Positions 30,003 to 37,307 of a DNA stretch of 64,000 bases are shown here, one piece after another; positions within the stretch are counted from its first letter, which is position 1, and each line of letters begins with the position of its first letter. The stretch is from Rathayibacter sp. VKM Ac-2760 (GTDB taxonomy: Bacteria > Actinomycetota > Actinomycetes > Actinomycetales > Microbacteriaceae). The position numbers and the translations under genes are program-made. The notes under the pieces are model-generated. The model ran no database searches. It was not told where the DNA came from and saw only the letters and a program-made list of their open reading frames with translations. Where the stretch lies: NCBI RefSeq assembly GCF_009834185.1, contig NZ_CP047173.1:2852001-2916000 (forward strand), read 5' to 3'.

Positions 30003-31336
30003 GCACCGCGCAGACCGGTCTGGAGACGGCGGGCGATCCGTATCTGCCCGGCATCGGCAACACGGGGTACCGCGTCGAGTCCTACGACCTCGATCTCGAC
30101 TACCGGGTCTCGAGCAATCGGCTGGCCGGGCGGGCCGTCCTGCGGATCGTCGCGCTCCAGCCGCTTCGCCGGTTCTCGCTCGATCTGAGCCGTCTCCGCG
30201 TCCAGCGCGTGCGCGTCGACGGCCGGAAGGCCCGGTCGGAGCAGGCCCCGCACAAGCTCCGGATCACACCGGCCGAGCCGCTCGCCGCGGGCGCGAGCGC
30301 ACTCGTGGAGATCGAGTACGGCGGGCACCCGGGCCCGCGCGCGAGCCACTGGGGCGAGCTGGGCTGGGAGGAGCTCGCGGACGGCGTCCTCGTCGCCTCG
30401 CAGCCCTCCGGCGCCTCCACCTGGTACCCCTGCAACGACGACGTCGCCGACAAGGCCGCCTACCGCATCCGGGTGAGCGCGGAGGAGGGCTACTCCGTCC
30501 TCGCGAACGGCGTGCTGCTCGAGACGAGCGAGCGCTCCGGCCGCCGCACCTGGCTCTACGAGCAGCGCGAGCCGACCGCGAGCTATCTCTCGTCGGTGCA
30601 GATCGGCCGCTACGTGCTCGAGGACCGGCTGCTCGCCGGAGTCGCCGTCACGCTCGCGCGCCCGGCCGCCCTCGCCGCGCGCGTCGCCCGCGACTTCGCG
30701 CCGCTCAGCGCCATGCTCGCGTTCTTCTCGCGGGTGCTCGGGCCCTATCCGTTCCAGCAGTACACCGTCGTGGTCACGGCCGACGAGCTGGAGATCCCGC
30801 TCGAGGCGCAGGGCATGGCCGTGTTCGGCGCCAATCACGCCGACGGGCACGGCGGCTCGGAGCGGCTGATCGCGCACGAGCTCGCGCACCAGTGGTTCGG
30901 CAACAGCGTCGGCCTCGCGCGCTGGCGGCACATCTGGCTCAACGAGGGCTTCGCCTGCTACGCCGAGTGGCTCTGGTCGGAGGAGTCGGGCGGCGCCACC
31001 GCCGACGCCCTGGCGCGCCGCCACCACGTGCTGCTGCGGCTGCAGCGGCAGGACCTCGTGCTCGGCGATCCGGGGCCGGTGGACCTCTTCGACGACCGCG
31101 TCTACAAGCGCGGCGCGCTGACGCTGCACGCGCTGCGGCTCCGGCTCGGCGACGAGGCGTTCTTCGGTCTCCTGCGCACCTGGACCGCACGGCACGCCTC
31201 CGGCATCGTGACCGAGGACGACTTCCGCGCGCTCTGCGCCGAGGTCGCAGGCGGTTCTGCGGCCCCCGGCATCGAGGCGCTGCTCGACGCGTGGCTGGTC
31301 GACGTGCGGCTGCCGCCGCTACCGCCCGCCCGCTGA
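29999..31336 (+). CDS. M1-family zinc aminopeptidase paired with the Pls-like synthetase
   Basis: A gluzincin of 445 residues, shorter than classical 850-residue aminopeptidase N because it lacks the C-terminal helical domain. An N-terminal beta domain (about 10-185) is followed by the catalytic domain with HELAHQWFGN and, 18 residues after it, the third zinc ligand in WLNEGF (H293, E294, H297, E316). The exopeptidase loop normally reading GAMEN is LEAQGM here, a variant like the LETQ seen in small M1 proteins. A late Tyr region (DDRVYKRGALTLHALRL) fits the transition-state tyrosine. The GTG overlaps the synthetase stop by 4 bases. Epsilon-poly-lysine producers are reported to carry M1-type polymer-degrading aminopeptidases, so it may trim or hydrolyse the synthetase product. 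This is inference. Confidence 0.9.
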   Translation: MSTAQTGLETAGDPYLPGIGNTGYRVESYDLDLDYRVSSNRLAGRAVLRIVALQPLRRFSLDLSRLRVQRVRVDGRKARSEQAPHKLRITPAEPLAAGASALVEIEYGGHPGPRASHWGELGWEELADGVLVASQPSGASTWYPCNDDVADKAAYRIRVSAEEGYSVLANGVLLETSERSGRRTWLYEQREPTASYLSSVQIGRYVLEDRLLAGVAVTLARPAALAARVARDFAPLSAMLAFFSRVLGPYPFQQYTVVVTADELEIPLEAQGMAVFGANHADGHGGSERLIAHELAHQWFGNSVGLARWRHIWLNEGFACYAEWLWSEESGGATADALARRHHVLLRLQRQDLVLGDPGPVDLFDDRVYKRGALTLHALRLRLGDEAFFGLLRTWTARHASGIVTEDDFRALCAEVAGGSAAPGIEALLDAWLVDVRLPPLPPAR

Positions 31337-32074
31337 GACCAGCGAGTCCTCGAGCGCGTCGCCGTGCTCCCGGCGCCAGCCGATGATCGGACCGGCACCG
31401 CCCACCGCGTCGCCGAGCGCGACGCTCACCCGCAGCGACGGGTCGAGGCGCGGCTCGGCCAGGCGGAACCGCGACTCGTCGATCCGGGCCTCCGCGGCGA
31501 AGCGCGACTCGTGGATCCGGACGCGTCGCGGATCGACGTCCAGCCCGCGGCCGTCGGCCTTGAGCGCCGCCTCGATGCGGGTCCAGTGCAGGATCGGATC
31601 GGCCGCCCGGAACCCGCCGGTCGCGAAGGGAGCGCCGGCGATCCGCGTGATCGCGATGCCGCGCTCGGCCGGTCCCTCGACGGGCTCCACGTCGACCCCG
31701 ACGACCCCCGCGCTGCTCGCCGCGACGACGACCGCACCCGCGCAGTGCGCGATGCTGACGGAGAGGTGCTCGGCATCGTCGATCCAGGGCCGCCCGTGCG
31801 CCCCGCCGCAGCGAGCGCAGCGCGCCGTCACCTGCACCGCCGTCGCCGGCCGCCCGAGCAGCTCGCCCGCGAGCATCCGCAGCAGCACCCGGCCGAAGAC
31901 GAAGCGCTCGGCCACCGCCGCCGATCCGGTCGCGCGGTAGCGCTCCCGCTCCGCCGTGCCGAGCAGCGGCAGCAGTCGCTCGGCGTCCAGGCGCTGCTCG
32001 TCGAGCGCGAGCCAGCGCAGATGCACTCCCGGCAGGTCCTGCACGGCGTCGTGCGTCATCGTTCCGTCCCCCAT
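31319..32074 (-). CDS. 4'-phosphopantetheinyl transferase, Sfp type
   Basis: Adds the phosphopantetheine arm of CoA to a carrier-protein serine. Sfp-family motifs are all present in 251 residues: RFVFGRVLLRMLAGELLG (about 58-75), LSVSIAHCAG, VVGVDVEP (Mg-binding Asp/Glu pair) and WTRIEAALKADGRGL. The last motif normally reads W-x-x-K-E, but here an Ile stands where Lys is usual. The gene converges on the M1 peptidase gene and overlaps its end by 18 bases. The nearest carrier domain is that of the Pls-like synthetase, its likely client. An in-frame ATG at 32059 with GGGGGA upstream is an equally good start. Confidence 0.88.
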   Translation of the reverse strand: MGDGTMTHDAVQDLPGVHLRWLALDEQRLDAERLLPLLGTAERERYRATGSAAVAERFVFGRVLLRMLAGELLGRPATAVQVTARCARCGGAHGRPWIDDAEHLSVSIAHCAGAVVVAASSAGVVGVDVEPVEGPAERGIAITRIAGAPFATGGFRAADPILHWTRIEAALKADGRGLDVDPRRVRIHESRFAAEARIDESRFRLAEPRLDPSLRVSVALGDAVGGAGPIIGWRREHGDALEDSLVSAGGR

Positions 32075-32110
32075 GGTCCCGTCCCCCTGATCCCGTCCGC
32101 CGGTCGCGCG

Positions 32111-33088
32111 CTAGTCCGACGCCCGGGCGGGCGCCGCGTGCTCGCCGCGCTCGTGGACGTCGGCCGCCGAGCCGACGATCAGCGGGTCGGGTCCGAGCGG
32201 CGAGACGACCTCGTCGTCGCGGCCGTCGTAGTCGTAGAGGCTCAGCACGTAGCGCATCGCCTCGAGCCGGGCGCGCTTCTTGTCGTTGCTCTTGACGATG
32301 GTCCACGGGGCGTCGGCCGTGTCGGTCGCCGCCATCATCGCCTCCTTGGCCGCGGTGTAGTCGCCCCACTTGTCGAGCGAGGCGAGGTCCATCGGCGAGA
32401 GCTTCCACTGCCGCACCGGGTCGATCATCCGGATGGTGAAGCGGGTCCGCTGCTCCTCCGCCGAGACCGAGAACCACAGCTTGACCAGGTCGATCCCCTC
32501 GCCGACCAGCATGCTCTCGAACAGCGGCGTCTGGCGGATGAACTCGTCGTACTGCTCCGGAGTGCAGAAGCCCATCACCCGCTCGACGCCGGCGCGGTTG
32601 TACCAGGAGCGGTCGAACAGCACGATCTCGCCCGCGGCCGGCAGGTGCGACACGTAGCGCTGGAAGTACCACTGCGAGCCCTCGCGCTCGGTCGGCTTCT
32701 CCAGCGCGACGACGCGCGCGCCGCGCGGGTTGAGGTGCTCGGTGAAGCGCTTGATCGTGCCGCCCTTGCCCGCGGCGTCGCGCCCCTCGAAGACCACGAC
32801 CAGCCGGCGCCCGTGCTTCTTGATCCAGTTCTGCAGCTTGAGCAGCTCGATCTGCAGCAGGCGCTTGCCGGCCTCGTACTCCTCGCGCGACATCCGCTCG
32901 TCGTAGGGATAGCCCTCGCGCCAGGTGTCGACCTGCGTGCCGTCGCGGCGCAGCAGCACCGGGTCGTCGTCGTCCTCGTCGAGCACCACGAGATCGCGGG
33001 CGTCGTCGGGAGTGAGCGAGCGGAGCAGCTCGGGTGAGGGCAGGAGGGCGCCGTCGGGACGGAGCGGGCTGTCTGAGGCGGGAGGCAC
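32111..33088 (-). CDS. ppk2: Polyphosphate kinase 2 family protein
   Basis: PPK2 transfers phosphate between polyphosphate and nucleotides. The 325-residue product has one PPK2 domain, so class I is most likely. Walker A is FEGRDAAGKGG (100-110). The Walker B and lid region reads EIVLFDRSWYNRAGVERVMGF, followed by KLWFSVSAEEQRTRF and the WKLSPMDLASLDKW signature. Acidic low-complexity termini flank the domain. It starts with GTG, 6 bases after a TAGCGT box (leaderless). It lies 37 bases upstream of the PPTase gene on the same strand, so the two may be co-transcribed. Confidence 0.94.
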   Translation of the reverse strand: MPPASDSPLRPDGALLPSPELLRSLTPDDARDLVVLDEDDDDPVLLRRDGTQVDTWREGYPYDERMSREEYEAGKRLLQIELLKLQNWIKKHGRRLVVVFEGRDAAGKGGTIKRFTEHLNPRGARVVALEKPTEREGSQWYFQRYVSHLPAAGEIVLFDRSWYNRAGVERVMGFCTPEQYDEFIRQTPLFESMLVGEGIDLVKLWFSVSAEEQRTRFTIRMIDPVRQWKLSPMDLASLDKWGDYTAAKEAMMAATDTADAPWTIVKSNDKKRARLEAMRYVLSLYDYDGRDDEVVSPLGPDPLIVGSAADVHERGEHAAPARASD

Positions 33089-33094
33089 GGAGCG

Positions 33095-33100
33095 ACGCTA
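33095..33100 (-). promoter_or_regulatory. -10 box (TAGCGT), leaderless start of ppk2
   Basis: TAGCGT on the minus strand, 6 bases upstream of the GTG at 33088, with no SD. It is back to back with the DUF2277 promoter. Confidence 0.5.
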
Positions 33101-33168
33101 CGGCTCCTGCACGACGCCCGGGTGAACGGCGGGTGTCCGCCCCTCTCGCGCCCCCGCCCGCCCGGACG

Positions 33169-33174
33169 TACCCT
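33169..33174 (+). promoter_or_regulatory. -10 box (TACCCT), leaderless start of DUF2277 gene
   Basis: TACCCT ends 6 bases before the ATG at 33181, with no SD in between. Confidence 0.5.
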
Positions 33175-33180
33175 CGACGC

Positions 33181-33453
33181 ATGTGCCGGAACATCCACAC
33201 CCTCCACAACTTCGCACCCGCCGCGACCGACGACGAGGTGCAGGCCGCCGCCCTCCAGTACGTCCGGAAGATCAGCGGAGCCACCCGCCCGTCGAAGGCG
33301 AACCAGGAGGCGTTCGACCGCGCCGTCGCCGAGATCGCCCACGTCACCGGTCACCTCCTCGAGGACCTGGTGTCGACCGCGCCGCCCAAGGACCGCGAGG
33401 TCGAGGCGGCGAAGGCCCGCGAGCGCTCGGCGAAGCGCTTCGCGACCGCCTGA
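33181..33453 (+). CDS. DUF2277 family protein
   Basis: A 90-residue protein starting MCRNIHTLHNFAPAATDDEVQAAALQYVRKISG, the highly conserved N-terminus of DUF2277 (COG5552). It is widespread and of unknown function. The body is mainly helical (AFDRAVAEIAHVTGHLLEDLV), with a basic C-terminus (KARERSAKRFATA). It is transcribed divergently from ppk2 from its own leaderless promoter and converges on the DUF1877-like gene 14 bases away. Confidence 0.9.
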   Translation: MCRNIHTLHNFAPAATDDEVQAAALQYVRKISGATRPSKANQEAFDRAVAEIAHVTGHLLEDLVSTAPPKDREVEAAKARERSAKRFATA

Positions 33454-33467
33454 GCCGGCGCACGCGC

Positions 33468-33959
33468 CTAGCCGATCAGATAGGCGAAGCCGCGCCCGGA
33501 GCGTGCCAGCTGCGTCGCGAAGGCGACGGCGCGGTCGAGGAAGTGGCCGAGGTACTCCCCCTCGGGGTGCTGCGACAGCTCCTCCTCCACCTCCGAGCGC
33601 AGCGCGATCAGGTCGTCGGCGATCTCCCCGACCTGCTCGGGAGGGACCGCCCGCACCCAGGGCTCCCAGCCCAGCCCCGTCACGGTCACCCTCCCCTCGA
33701 ACATCCGGTGCGCGGGGCGCGGTGCCGCATCCCGTGATCGCGGAGCGGTCAGCGTCTGCAGCGCGGACCAGGCCTTGTCGAGGTAGACCATGTCCCGCTC
33801 GGGGACGGACTGCACGAAGTCCGTGGCCGCGATCCTGGCGCCGTGGGGCATGCCCCAGGCATCGGCGAGCGGATCGTCGCTGAGGACGCTCCGCGGATCG
33901 GCGAGCGCGCGCTCGGTCTGGTCGGCATCGAAGGCGTAGGCGTAATAACGGATTCCCAT
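33468..33959 (-). CDS. DUF1877-like protein
   Basis: A 163-residue soluble protein of unknown function. The start MGIRYYAYAFDADQTERAL and the segment MVYLDKAWSALQTLT match the DUF1877 (YfbM-like) pattern of an N-terminal MGI/MGM and a DKAWxxL motif. Two halves are visible: a possible ligand-binding N-terminal part and a helical C-terminal part (VGEIADDLIALRSEVEEELSQ). The open frame extends about 120 codons further upstream, but those residues look like non-coding translation. No SD is obvious before the ATG. The family name is assigned from memory of its signature. Confidence 0.7.
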   Translation of the reverse strand: MGIRYYAYAFDADQTERALADPRSVLSDDPLADAWGMPHGARIAATDFVQSVPERDMVYLDKAWSALQTLTAPRSRDAAPRPAHRMFEGRVTVTGLGWEPWVRAVPPEQVGEIADDLIALRSEVEEELSQHPEGEYLGHFLDRAVAFATQLARSGRGFAYLIG

Positions 33960-34095
33960 GCGTCGATGCTGGCGAGCACCGATCGACCGCGGTCGCCCGG
34001 CCGCCGGATCCGTGGAGAGCGCCCTGGATCCGCGGCTGTGGAGGCTCGATCGCCGAGGGCGCCGCACCCTCCGGCACCGGTGATCCTCGATCGGC

Positions 34096-34665
34096 TCAGA
34101 CGTCGAGCAGAACCTCGGGCGCCCACCTGGGCCACTGCGGCGGGCCGACGAGCGCCCCGTGCTCGAACCGCGCGCACAGCCGGAAGGGGTGTCGAGCGCT
34201 GCCGTTGTCGAACACCTCCGCGACGTCGGCGATCTCGACCGCGGCTCTGAGATGCGCCCACAACCGCTCGTGACGATCCCGGATCTTCTGCTCGGGCACC
34301 GAGTGGCCGCCGCGGCGCACACGTTCCCTCACGCGCTGCACGGACAGCTCCACCGGCACCATCACGATGTGCAGGTGCACGAGGTAACCGGCCTTCGAGG
34401 CGTCCGAGAGCAACCGGATCTTGCTCGGATGCGAGAACACCGTCTCGGAGACGAACGACTCACCCGCTGCCAGCGACTCCCGCCGTCGGTGCTCCGCGAG
34501 ACGCGCCGCATCGTAAGCGTGCTCGGCTTCCTCGCCGGGCCACAGCGCTGCCGCGATCTCGTCGGCGTTGATGAACGGCAAGCGCGTCACCGGCATCAGG
34601 ACATCGCGGACGTAGGAGGACTTGCCGGCACCGTTCGGCCCGGCGAGCAGGTGGAGCACCGGCAT
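34096..34665 (-). CDS. Zeta-toxin-like AAA kinase (toxin of a TA pair)
   Basis: A 189-residue P-loop protein with Walker A GPNGAGKSS (9-17) at the N-terminus, INADEIA after strand 2 and FVSETVFSHPSK. This is the layout of zeta-toxin family kinases, which phosphorylate UDP-N-acetylglucosamine or other small substrates. A lid region with several arginines follows (QRVRERVRRGGHSVPEQKIRDRHERLW). Its ATG overlaps the stop of the upstream ParD-like gene by one base (TGATG), so the two form a coupled operon. Toxicity is inferred from family and context; some related proteins are housekeeping kinases. Confidence 0.82.
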   Translation of the reverse strand: MPVLHLLAGPNGAGKSSYVRDVLMPVTRLPFINADEIAAALWPGEEAEHAYDAARLAEHRRRESLAAGESFVSETVFSHPSKIRLLSDASKAGYLVHLHIVMVPVELSVQRVRERVRRGGHSVPEQKIRDRHERLWAHLRAAVEIADVAEVFDNGSARHPFRLCARFEHGALVGPPQWPRWAPEVLLDV

Positions 34666-35024
34666 CAGGAGCGAGCGGGGTGCACGACGAGATCGCCGTT
34701 CTCATCGACCTCCGAGTACGACTCGCCGGCGACGGTGAAGGCGGCTTCGTAGTCCAGCCCGCTCCGCAGCGCGGTGAGACGGTCCGCCCACTCCTTGCGC
34801 ACGACGGCCTGCTCGTACTCCCCGAGAGCGTCGTAGGAGCCCGTTCCCCCGAGGACCTCGCTGATCGCGCGGCTGTTGACCTGCGGGGACATCTCGAGCT
34901 CCCTGCCGATGCGCGCCCAGTAGGCGATCTGCTGAGGCACCGTCCGCGAGGAGATCTGGGCGGCAGCGACGGCGGAGTCGTAGACGTCAGCGGGGAGGCG
35001 TGTCGGCTGGCTCGAACGGGTCAT
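34665..35024 (-). CDS. ParD-like antitoxin of the zeta-like pair
   Basis: A 119-residue protein. The start at 35024 (MTRSSQPTRLPADVYDSAVAAAQISSRTVPQQIAYWARIGRELE) resembles the ParD-like antitoxin family (formerly DUF3423). Its N-terminal helix-strand region is ribbon-helix-helix-like and begins with a short basic strand. The acidic C-terminal half (YSEVDENGDLVVHPARS) probably contacts the toxin. The ATG is 6 bases after a TACCGT -10 box that sits inside a nested palindrome, which suggests autoregulation. It is coupled to the kinase gene by a one-base overlap. Confidence 0.78.
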   Translation of the reverse strand: MTRSSQPTRLPADVYDSAVAAAQISSRTVPQQIAYWARIGRELEMSPQVNSRAISEVLGGTGSYDALGEYEQAVVRKEWADRLTALRSGLDYEAAFTVAGESYSEVDENGDLVVHPARS

Positions 35025-35028
35025 CCTG

Positions 35029-35059
35029 CCACGGTAGCACCGTGCTACATGCACCGTGG
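35029..35059 (-). promoter_or_regulatory. Nested palindromic operator and -10 box of the zeta/ParD-like operon
   Basis: An inner perfect palindrome, GTAGCAC-C-GTGCTAC (35034-35048), lies within an outer inverted repeat, CCACGGT (35029-35035) and ACCGTGG (35053-35059). The minus-strand -10 box TACCGT (35036-35031) falls within the structure, and the antitoxin ATG is 6 bases downstream. The arrangement fits autorepression by the antitoxin. Confidence 0.65.
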
Positions 35060-35105
35060 TTCCGCGCGGACGTCCCGCCTTCAGCGGCGGCGACGAGAGG
35101 AGTCC

Positions 35106-35780
35106 TCAGGCGTCGAAGGCCGCGGGCGGCAGATCCGTCTCGCCGTCCTCGACGGCGCGGACGATGCGGGCGGCGACCGACTCCGGCGAGTGGCCCGCGC
35201 CGAAGCGCGGCGCCGTGCCCGCGAGCGGGTGCTGCGACAGCGCCGTCTCGGTGTGGCCCGGTCGCGCGTCGAGGAGGAGGACGCCCGCCTTCCTGTACTC
35301 GCGCGCCGACGCCCGGACGAAGGAGTGCAGGGCCGCCTTCGAGGCCGAGTACGCGGCGAGCCCTGCGGTGGGCGCCTCCGCCACGACTCCGCTGATGGTC
35401 ACGGCGAACGGCTGCCGGTCGGAGGCGGAGAGCGCGGCGAACGCCGCGGTGAGCACGCGGATCGGCGCCAGCGCGTTCACGTCCACGAGCTCCTCCAGCA
35501 CCGCCGGGTCGAGCTCGGCCGAGGGGCCGAAGGCGACGACACCGGCCGCGATCACGACGCCGTCCAGGCGGCCGTGCCGGCGGAGGACCTCCTCGACGAG
35601 GCGCTGCGGCGCGTCCTCACCGAGCAGATCGGCGACGAGCCCGGCGTCACCGAGCGCGCCGGCGTCGCGGCCGGAGCGGACCACCTGCGCGCCGCCGCGC
35701 TCCAGCTCGTCCGCGATCAGGCGGCCGAGGCCACCGGAGGCACCGAGCACGAGGACGACGGAGCCTTCGAATCGAGTCAT
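35106..35780 (-). CDS. Short-chain dehydrogenase/reductase
   Basis: A 224-residue Rossmann-fold SDR. The cofactor motif is GASGGLGR (about 13-20), the NxAG-like motif appears as IAAGVVAFG, a catalytic serine is likely in VTISGVV, and the active-site YSASK tetrad element follows. Arg35/Arg38 after strand 2 (VVRSGRD) suggest NADP(H) preference. It is slightly short for the family. The substrate is unknown. It starts with ATG 6 bases after a TAGGCT box, so it is probably leaderless and monocistronic. Confidence 0.9.
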   Translation of the reverse strand: MTRFEGSVVLVLGASGGLGRLIADELERGGAQVVRSGRDAGALGDAGLVADLLGEDAPQRLVEEVLRRHGRLDGVVIAAGVVAFGPSAELDPAVLEELVDVNALAPIRVLTAAFAALSASDRQPFAVTISGVVAEAPTAGLAAYSASKAALHSFVRASAREYRKAGVLLLDARPGHTETALSQHPLAGTAPRFGAGHSPESVAARIVRAVEDGETDLPPAAFDA

Positions 35781-35786
35781 GCCGGA

Positions 35787-35792
35787 AGCCTA
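35787..35792 (-). promoter_or_regulatory. -10 box (TAGGCT), leaderless start of the SDR gene
   Basis: TAGGCT on the minus strand ends 6 bases before the ATG at 35780, with no SD. Confidence 0.5.
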
Positions 35793-35842
35793 GACGGGGG
35801 GTCTGGCGCGAATCGCCTCTACCGAGAGGCGAGGGGCTTCAA

Positions 35843-35848
35843 TACCGT
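35843..35848 (+). promoter_or_regulatory. -10 box (TACCGT), leaderless start of a 70-residue protein
   Basis: TACCGT ends 7 bases before the ATG at 35856, with no SD. Confidence 0.5.
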
Positions 35849-35855
35849 GGTTCGC

Positions 35856-36068
35856 ATGTCGCGACCGGACACCTGTGCCGTGCTCCACAGACTCGTGGAG
35901 GTCCTCGAGGACCCCGCCCCCATCAACCGCGGTCACGCCCGGCACGTCCGCAGGCTCCTCTCCGTCGCCCTCGACACCGCCCCGCCGCTGCGCACCTGCG
36001 GCGGCACCCCGCTGCAGCTCGCCGCCTTCGCCCCCGACGACTCGGCCGAGGAGAACCCGGCGCTCTGA
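35856..36068 (+). CDS. Small hypothetical protein
   Basis: I do not recognise it. It has 70 residues and starts MSRPDTCAVLHRLVEVLEDPAPINRGHARHVRRLLSVALD. It has a basic/hydrophobic helical N-terminal half, two cysteines (C7 and a TCGG), no signal peptide and an acidic C-terminus (PDDSAEENPAL). Support for coding comes from the -10 box placed 7 bases before the ATG and from codon usage like the neighbours. It stands alone between the divergent SDR gene and a palindrome at 36108-36143. Confidence 0.6.
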   Translation: MSRPDTCAVLHRLVEVLEDPAPINRGHARHVRRLLSVALDTAPPLRTCGGTPLQLAAFAPDDSAEENPAL

Positions 36069-36107
36069 CCCGCCGGGTCACGCGCCCGCCGCCCCGTCCA
36101 CCCCGCA

Positions 36108-36143
36108 GAAGTCGCGGTACTCGGGCGCGACTACCGCGACTTC
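36108..36143. repeat. Perfect 12-bp inverted repeat
   Basis: GAAGTCGCGGTA (36108-36119) and TACCGCGACTTC (36132-36143) flank a 12-base loop. It sits between the 70-residue gene and the DUF2510 gene, 40 bases past a stop, so it may be a terminator. Its style resembles the other interspersed palindromes, but there is only one copy in the window. Confidence 0.65.
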
Positions 36144-36183
36144 CGCGTACTCGCCGCGCCGCCGTCGTGCGCCGCCCCCTCCT

Positions 36184-36189
36184 AGACTC
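36184..36189 (+). promoter_or_regulatory. -10 box (TAGACT) of the DUF2510 gene
   Basis: TAGACT ends 26 bases before the GTG at 36216. The leader contains GAGAACGGGG as a weak SD. Confidence 0.4.
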
Positions 36190-36215
36190 GACGGGCCGAG
36201 AGAACGGGGACGCCG

Positions 36216-37286
36216 GTGGACGACGAACGCGCCGCGCCGGCGGGTTGGTACCCCGACGACGCCCACCCGGAGTCACTCCGCTGGTGGGACGGCACGCAGT
36301 GGACGGACGCCCGCCGCTCCGCGAGCGACTCCCCCGCCGCCCCGCACGCCGCCGCGGAGCACGTCGAGTACCGCCTGCCGAACGCGGCCGGTGCGCCCAC
36401 CGTCGACGCCGTCGGCGAGGCGGACCGCCTGGAGGAGATCGCCACCGTCGTCGGCCGCCCCCTCCGCGTCGCCGAGGTGTCGGAGCAGACCCTCGACGTG
36501 GTCCTCGTCCCCGAACCCGACCACCCCACCGGCACCCCCGCCGTCTCGGTCCGCGCCGGCGGCCGCGTGATCGGCTACCTCCCCGACGCCTACCGCAGCG
36601 CCCCCGGCCTCGACCGCGTCGTCGCCAGCGGCGCCGCTCCGACCACGACCGCCCGCCTCCGGGTCGAGCGCACCGAGGAGGGCCTGCGCGCCTCCGTCAA
36701 GGTCGCCCTGGTCGCGCCCGAGCTGTTCGTGCCGCTGAACGCGCCGCCCGAGCAGCGCTCCTCGATCCTGCCCTGGGGCCGCGGGCTGCAGGTGCAGCGC
36801 GAGGACGAGCACTTCGTCCGCCTGACCGCCGTCGTCCCCGCGGGCGGCCGGGGACTCCTCCTCGTGACGCTGCACCTCGACGGCGGCCTCGTCGAGGTGC
36901 GACTGGACGGCGACCGCGTCGGAGAGCTGACCGCCGCGACCTCCGAGCAGTTCGCGCCGACCCTCCGCCACCTCGCCGGCCTCGGCCTCACCGCCGTCGC
37001 CTACTGCACCCTGCAGGGCTCACCGCTGAAGGCCGAGCTGACCCTGCAGGCCGCCCGCGCCGCCGAGCTGCCCGCCGACTGGGTCGACGGCCGCCCGGTG
37101 ACCCTCCCCCGCCTGATCCCCGGGGCCGCGCAGGCACCGCCCGCCTACGTCGCGCCGCTGAAGCCGACCCCGCGCACCTCGGAGTCCGTGGCCCGCTCGA
37201 CCCGCCGCACCGTCGCGTGGATCGTCGTCGGCGTCTGCACGCTCGTCGGCCTCTCCAGCTGGATCATCGGCGACGTCCTGAACTGA
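36216..37286 (+). CDS. DUF2510 domain membrane protein
   Basis: A 356-residue protein with an N-terminal DUF2510 motif (PAGWYPDDAHPESLRWWDGTQWTDA, residues about 8-32), a short linker, a long soluble region without recognisable domain (about 50-320) and one C-terminal TM helix (TRRTVAWIVVGVCTLVGLSSW). The central part has two similar-looking beta-rich stretches (VSVRAGGRVIGYLPDAYRSAPG and VEVRLDGDRVGELTAATSEQFAP), hinting at a duplicated domain reminiscent of HIRAN-like repeats; this is only a visual impression. DUF2510 proteins are common in actinobacteria and mostly uncharacterised. Confidence 0.82.
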   Translation: MDDERAAPAGWYPDDAHPESLRWWDGTQWTDARRSASDSPAAPHAAAEHVEYRLPNAAGAPTVDAVGEADRLEEIATVVGRPLRVAEVSEQTLDVVLVPEPDHPTGTPAVSVRAGGRVIGYLPDAYRSAPGLDRVVASGAAPTTTARLRVERTEEGLRASVKVALVAPELFVPLNAPPEQRSSILPWGRGLQVQREDEHFVRLTAVVPAGGRGLLLVTLHLDGGLVEVRLDGDRVGELTAATSEQFAPTLRHLAGLGLTAVAYCTLQGSPLKAELTLQAARAAELPADWVDGRPVTLPRLIPGAAQAPPAYVAPLKPTPRTSESVARSTRRTVAWIVVGVCTLVGLSSWIIGDVLN

Positions 37287-37307
37287 AGCGCGACCGACGA
37301 GGAGCAG

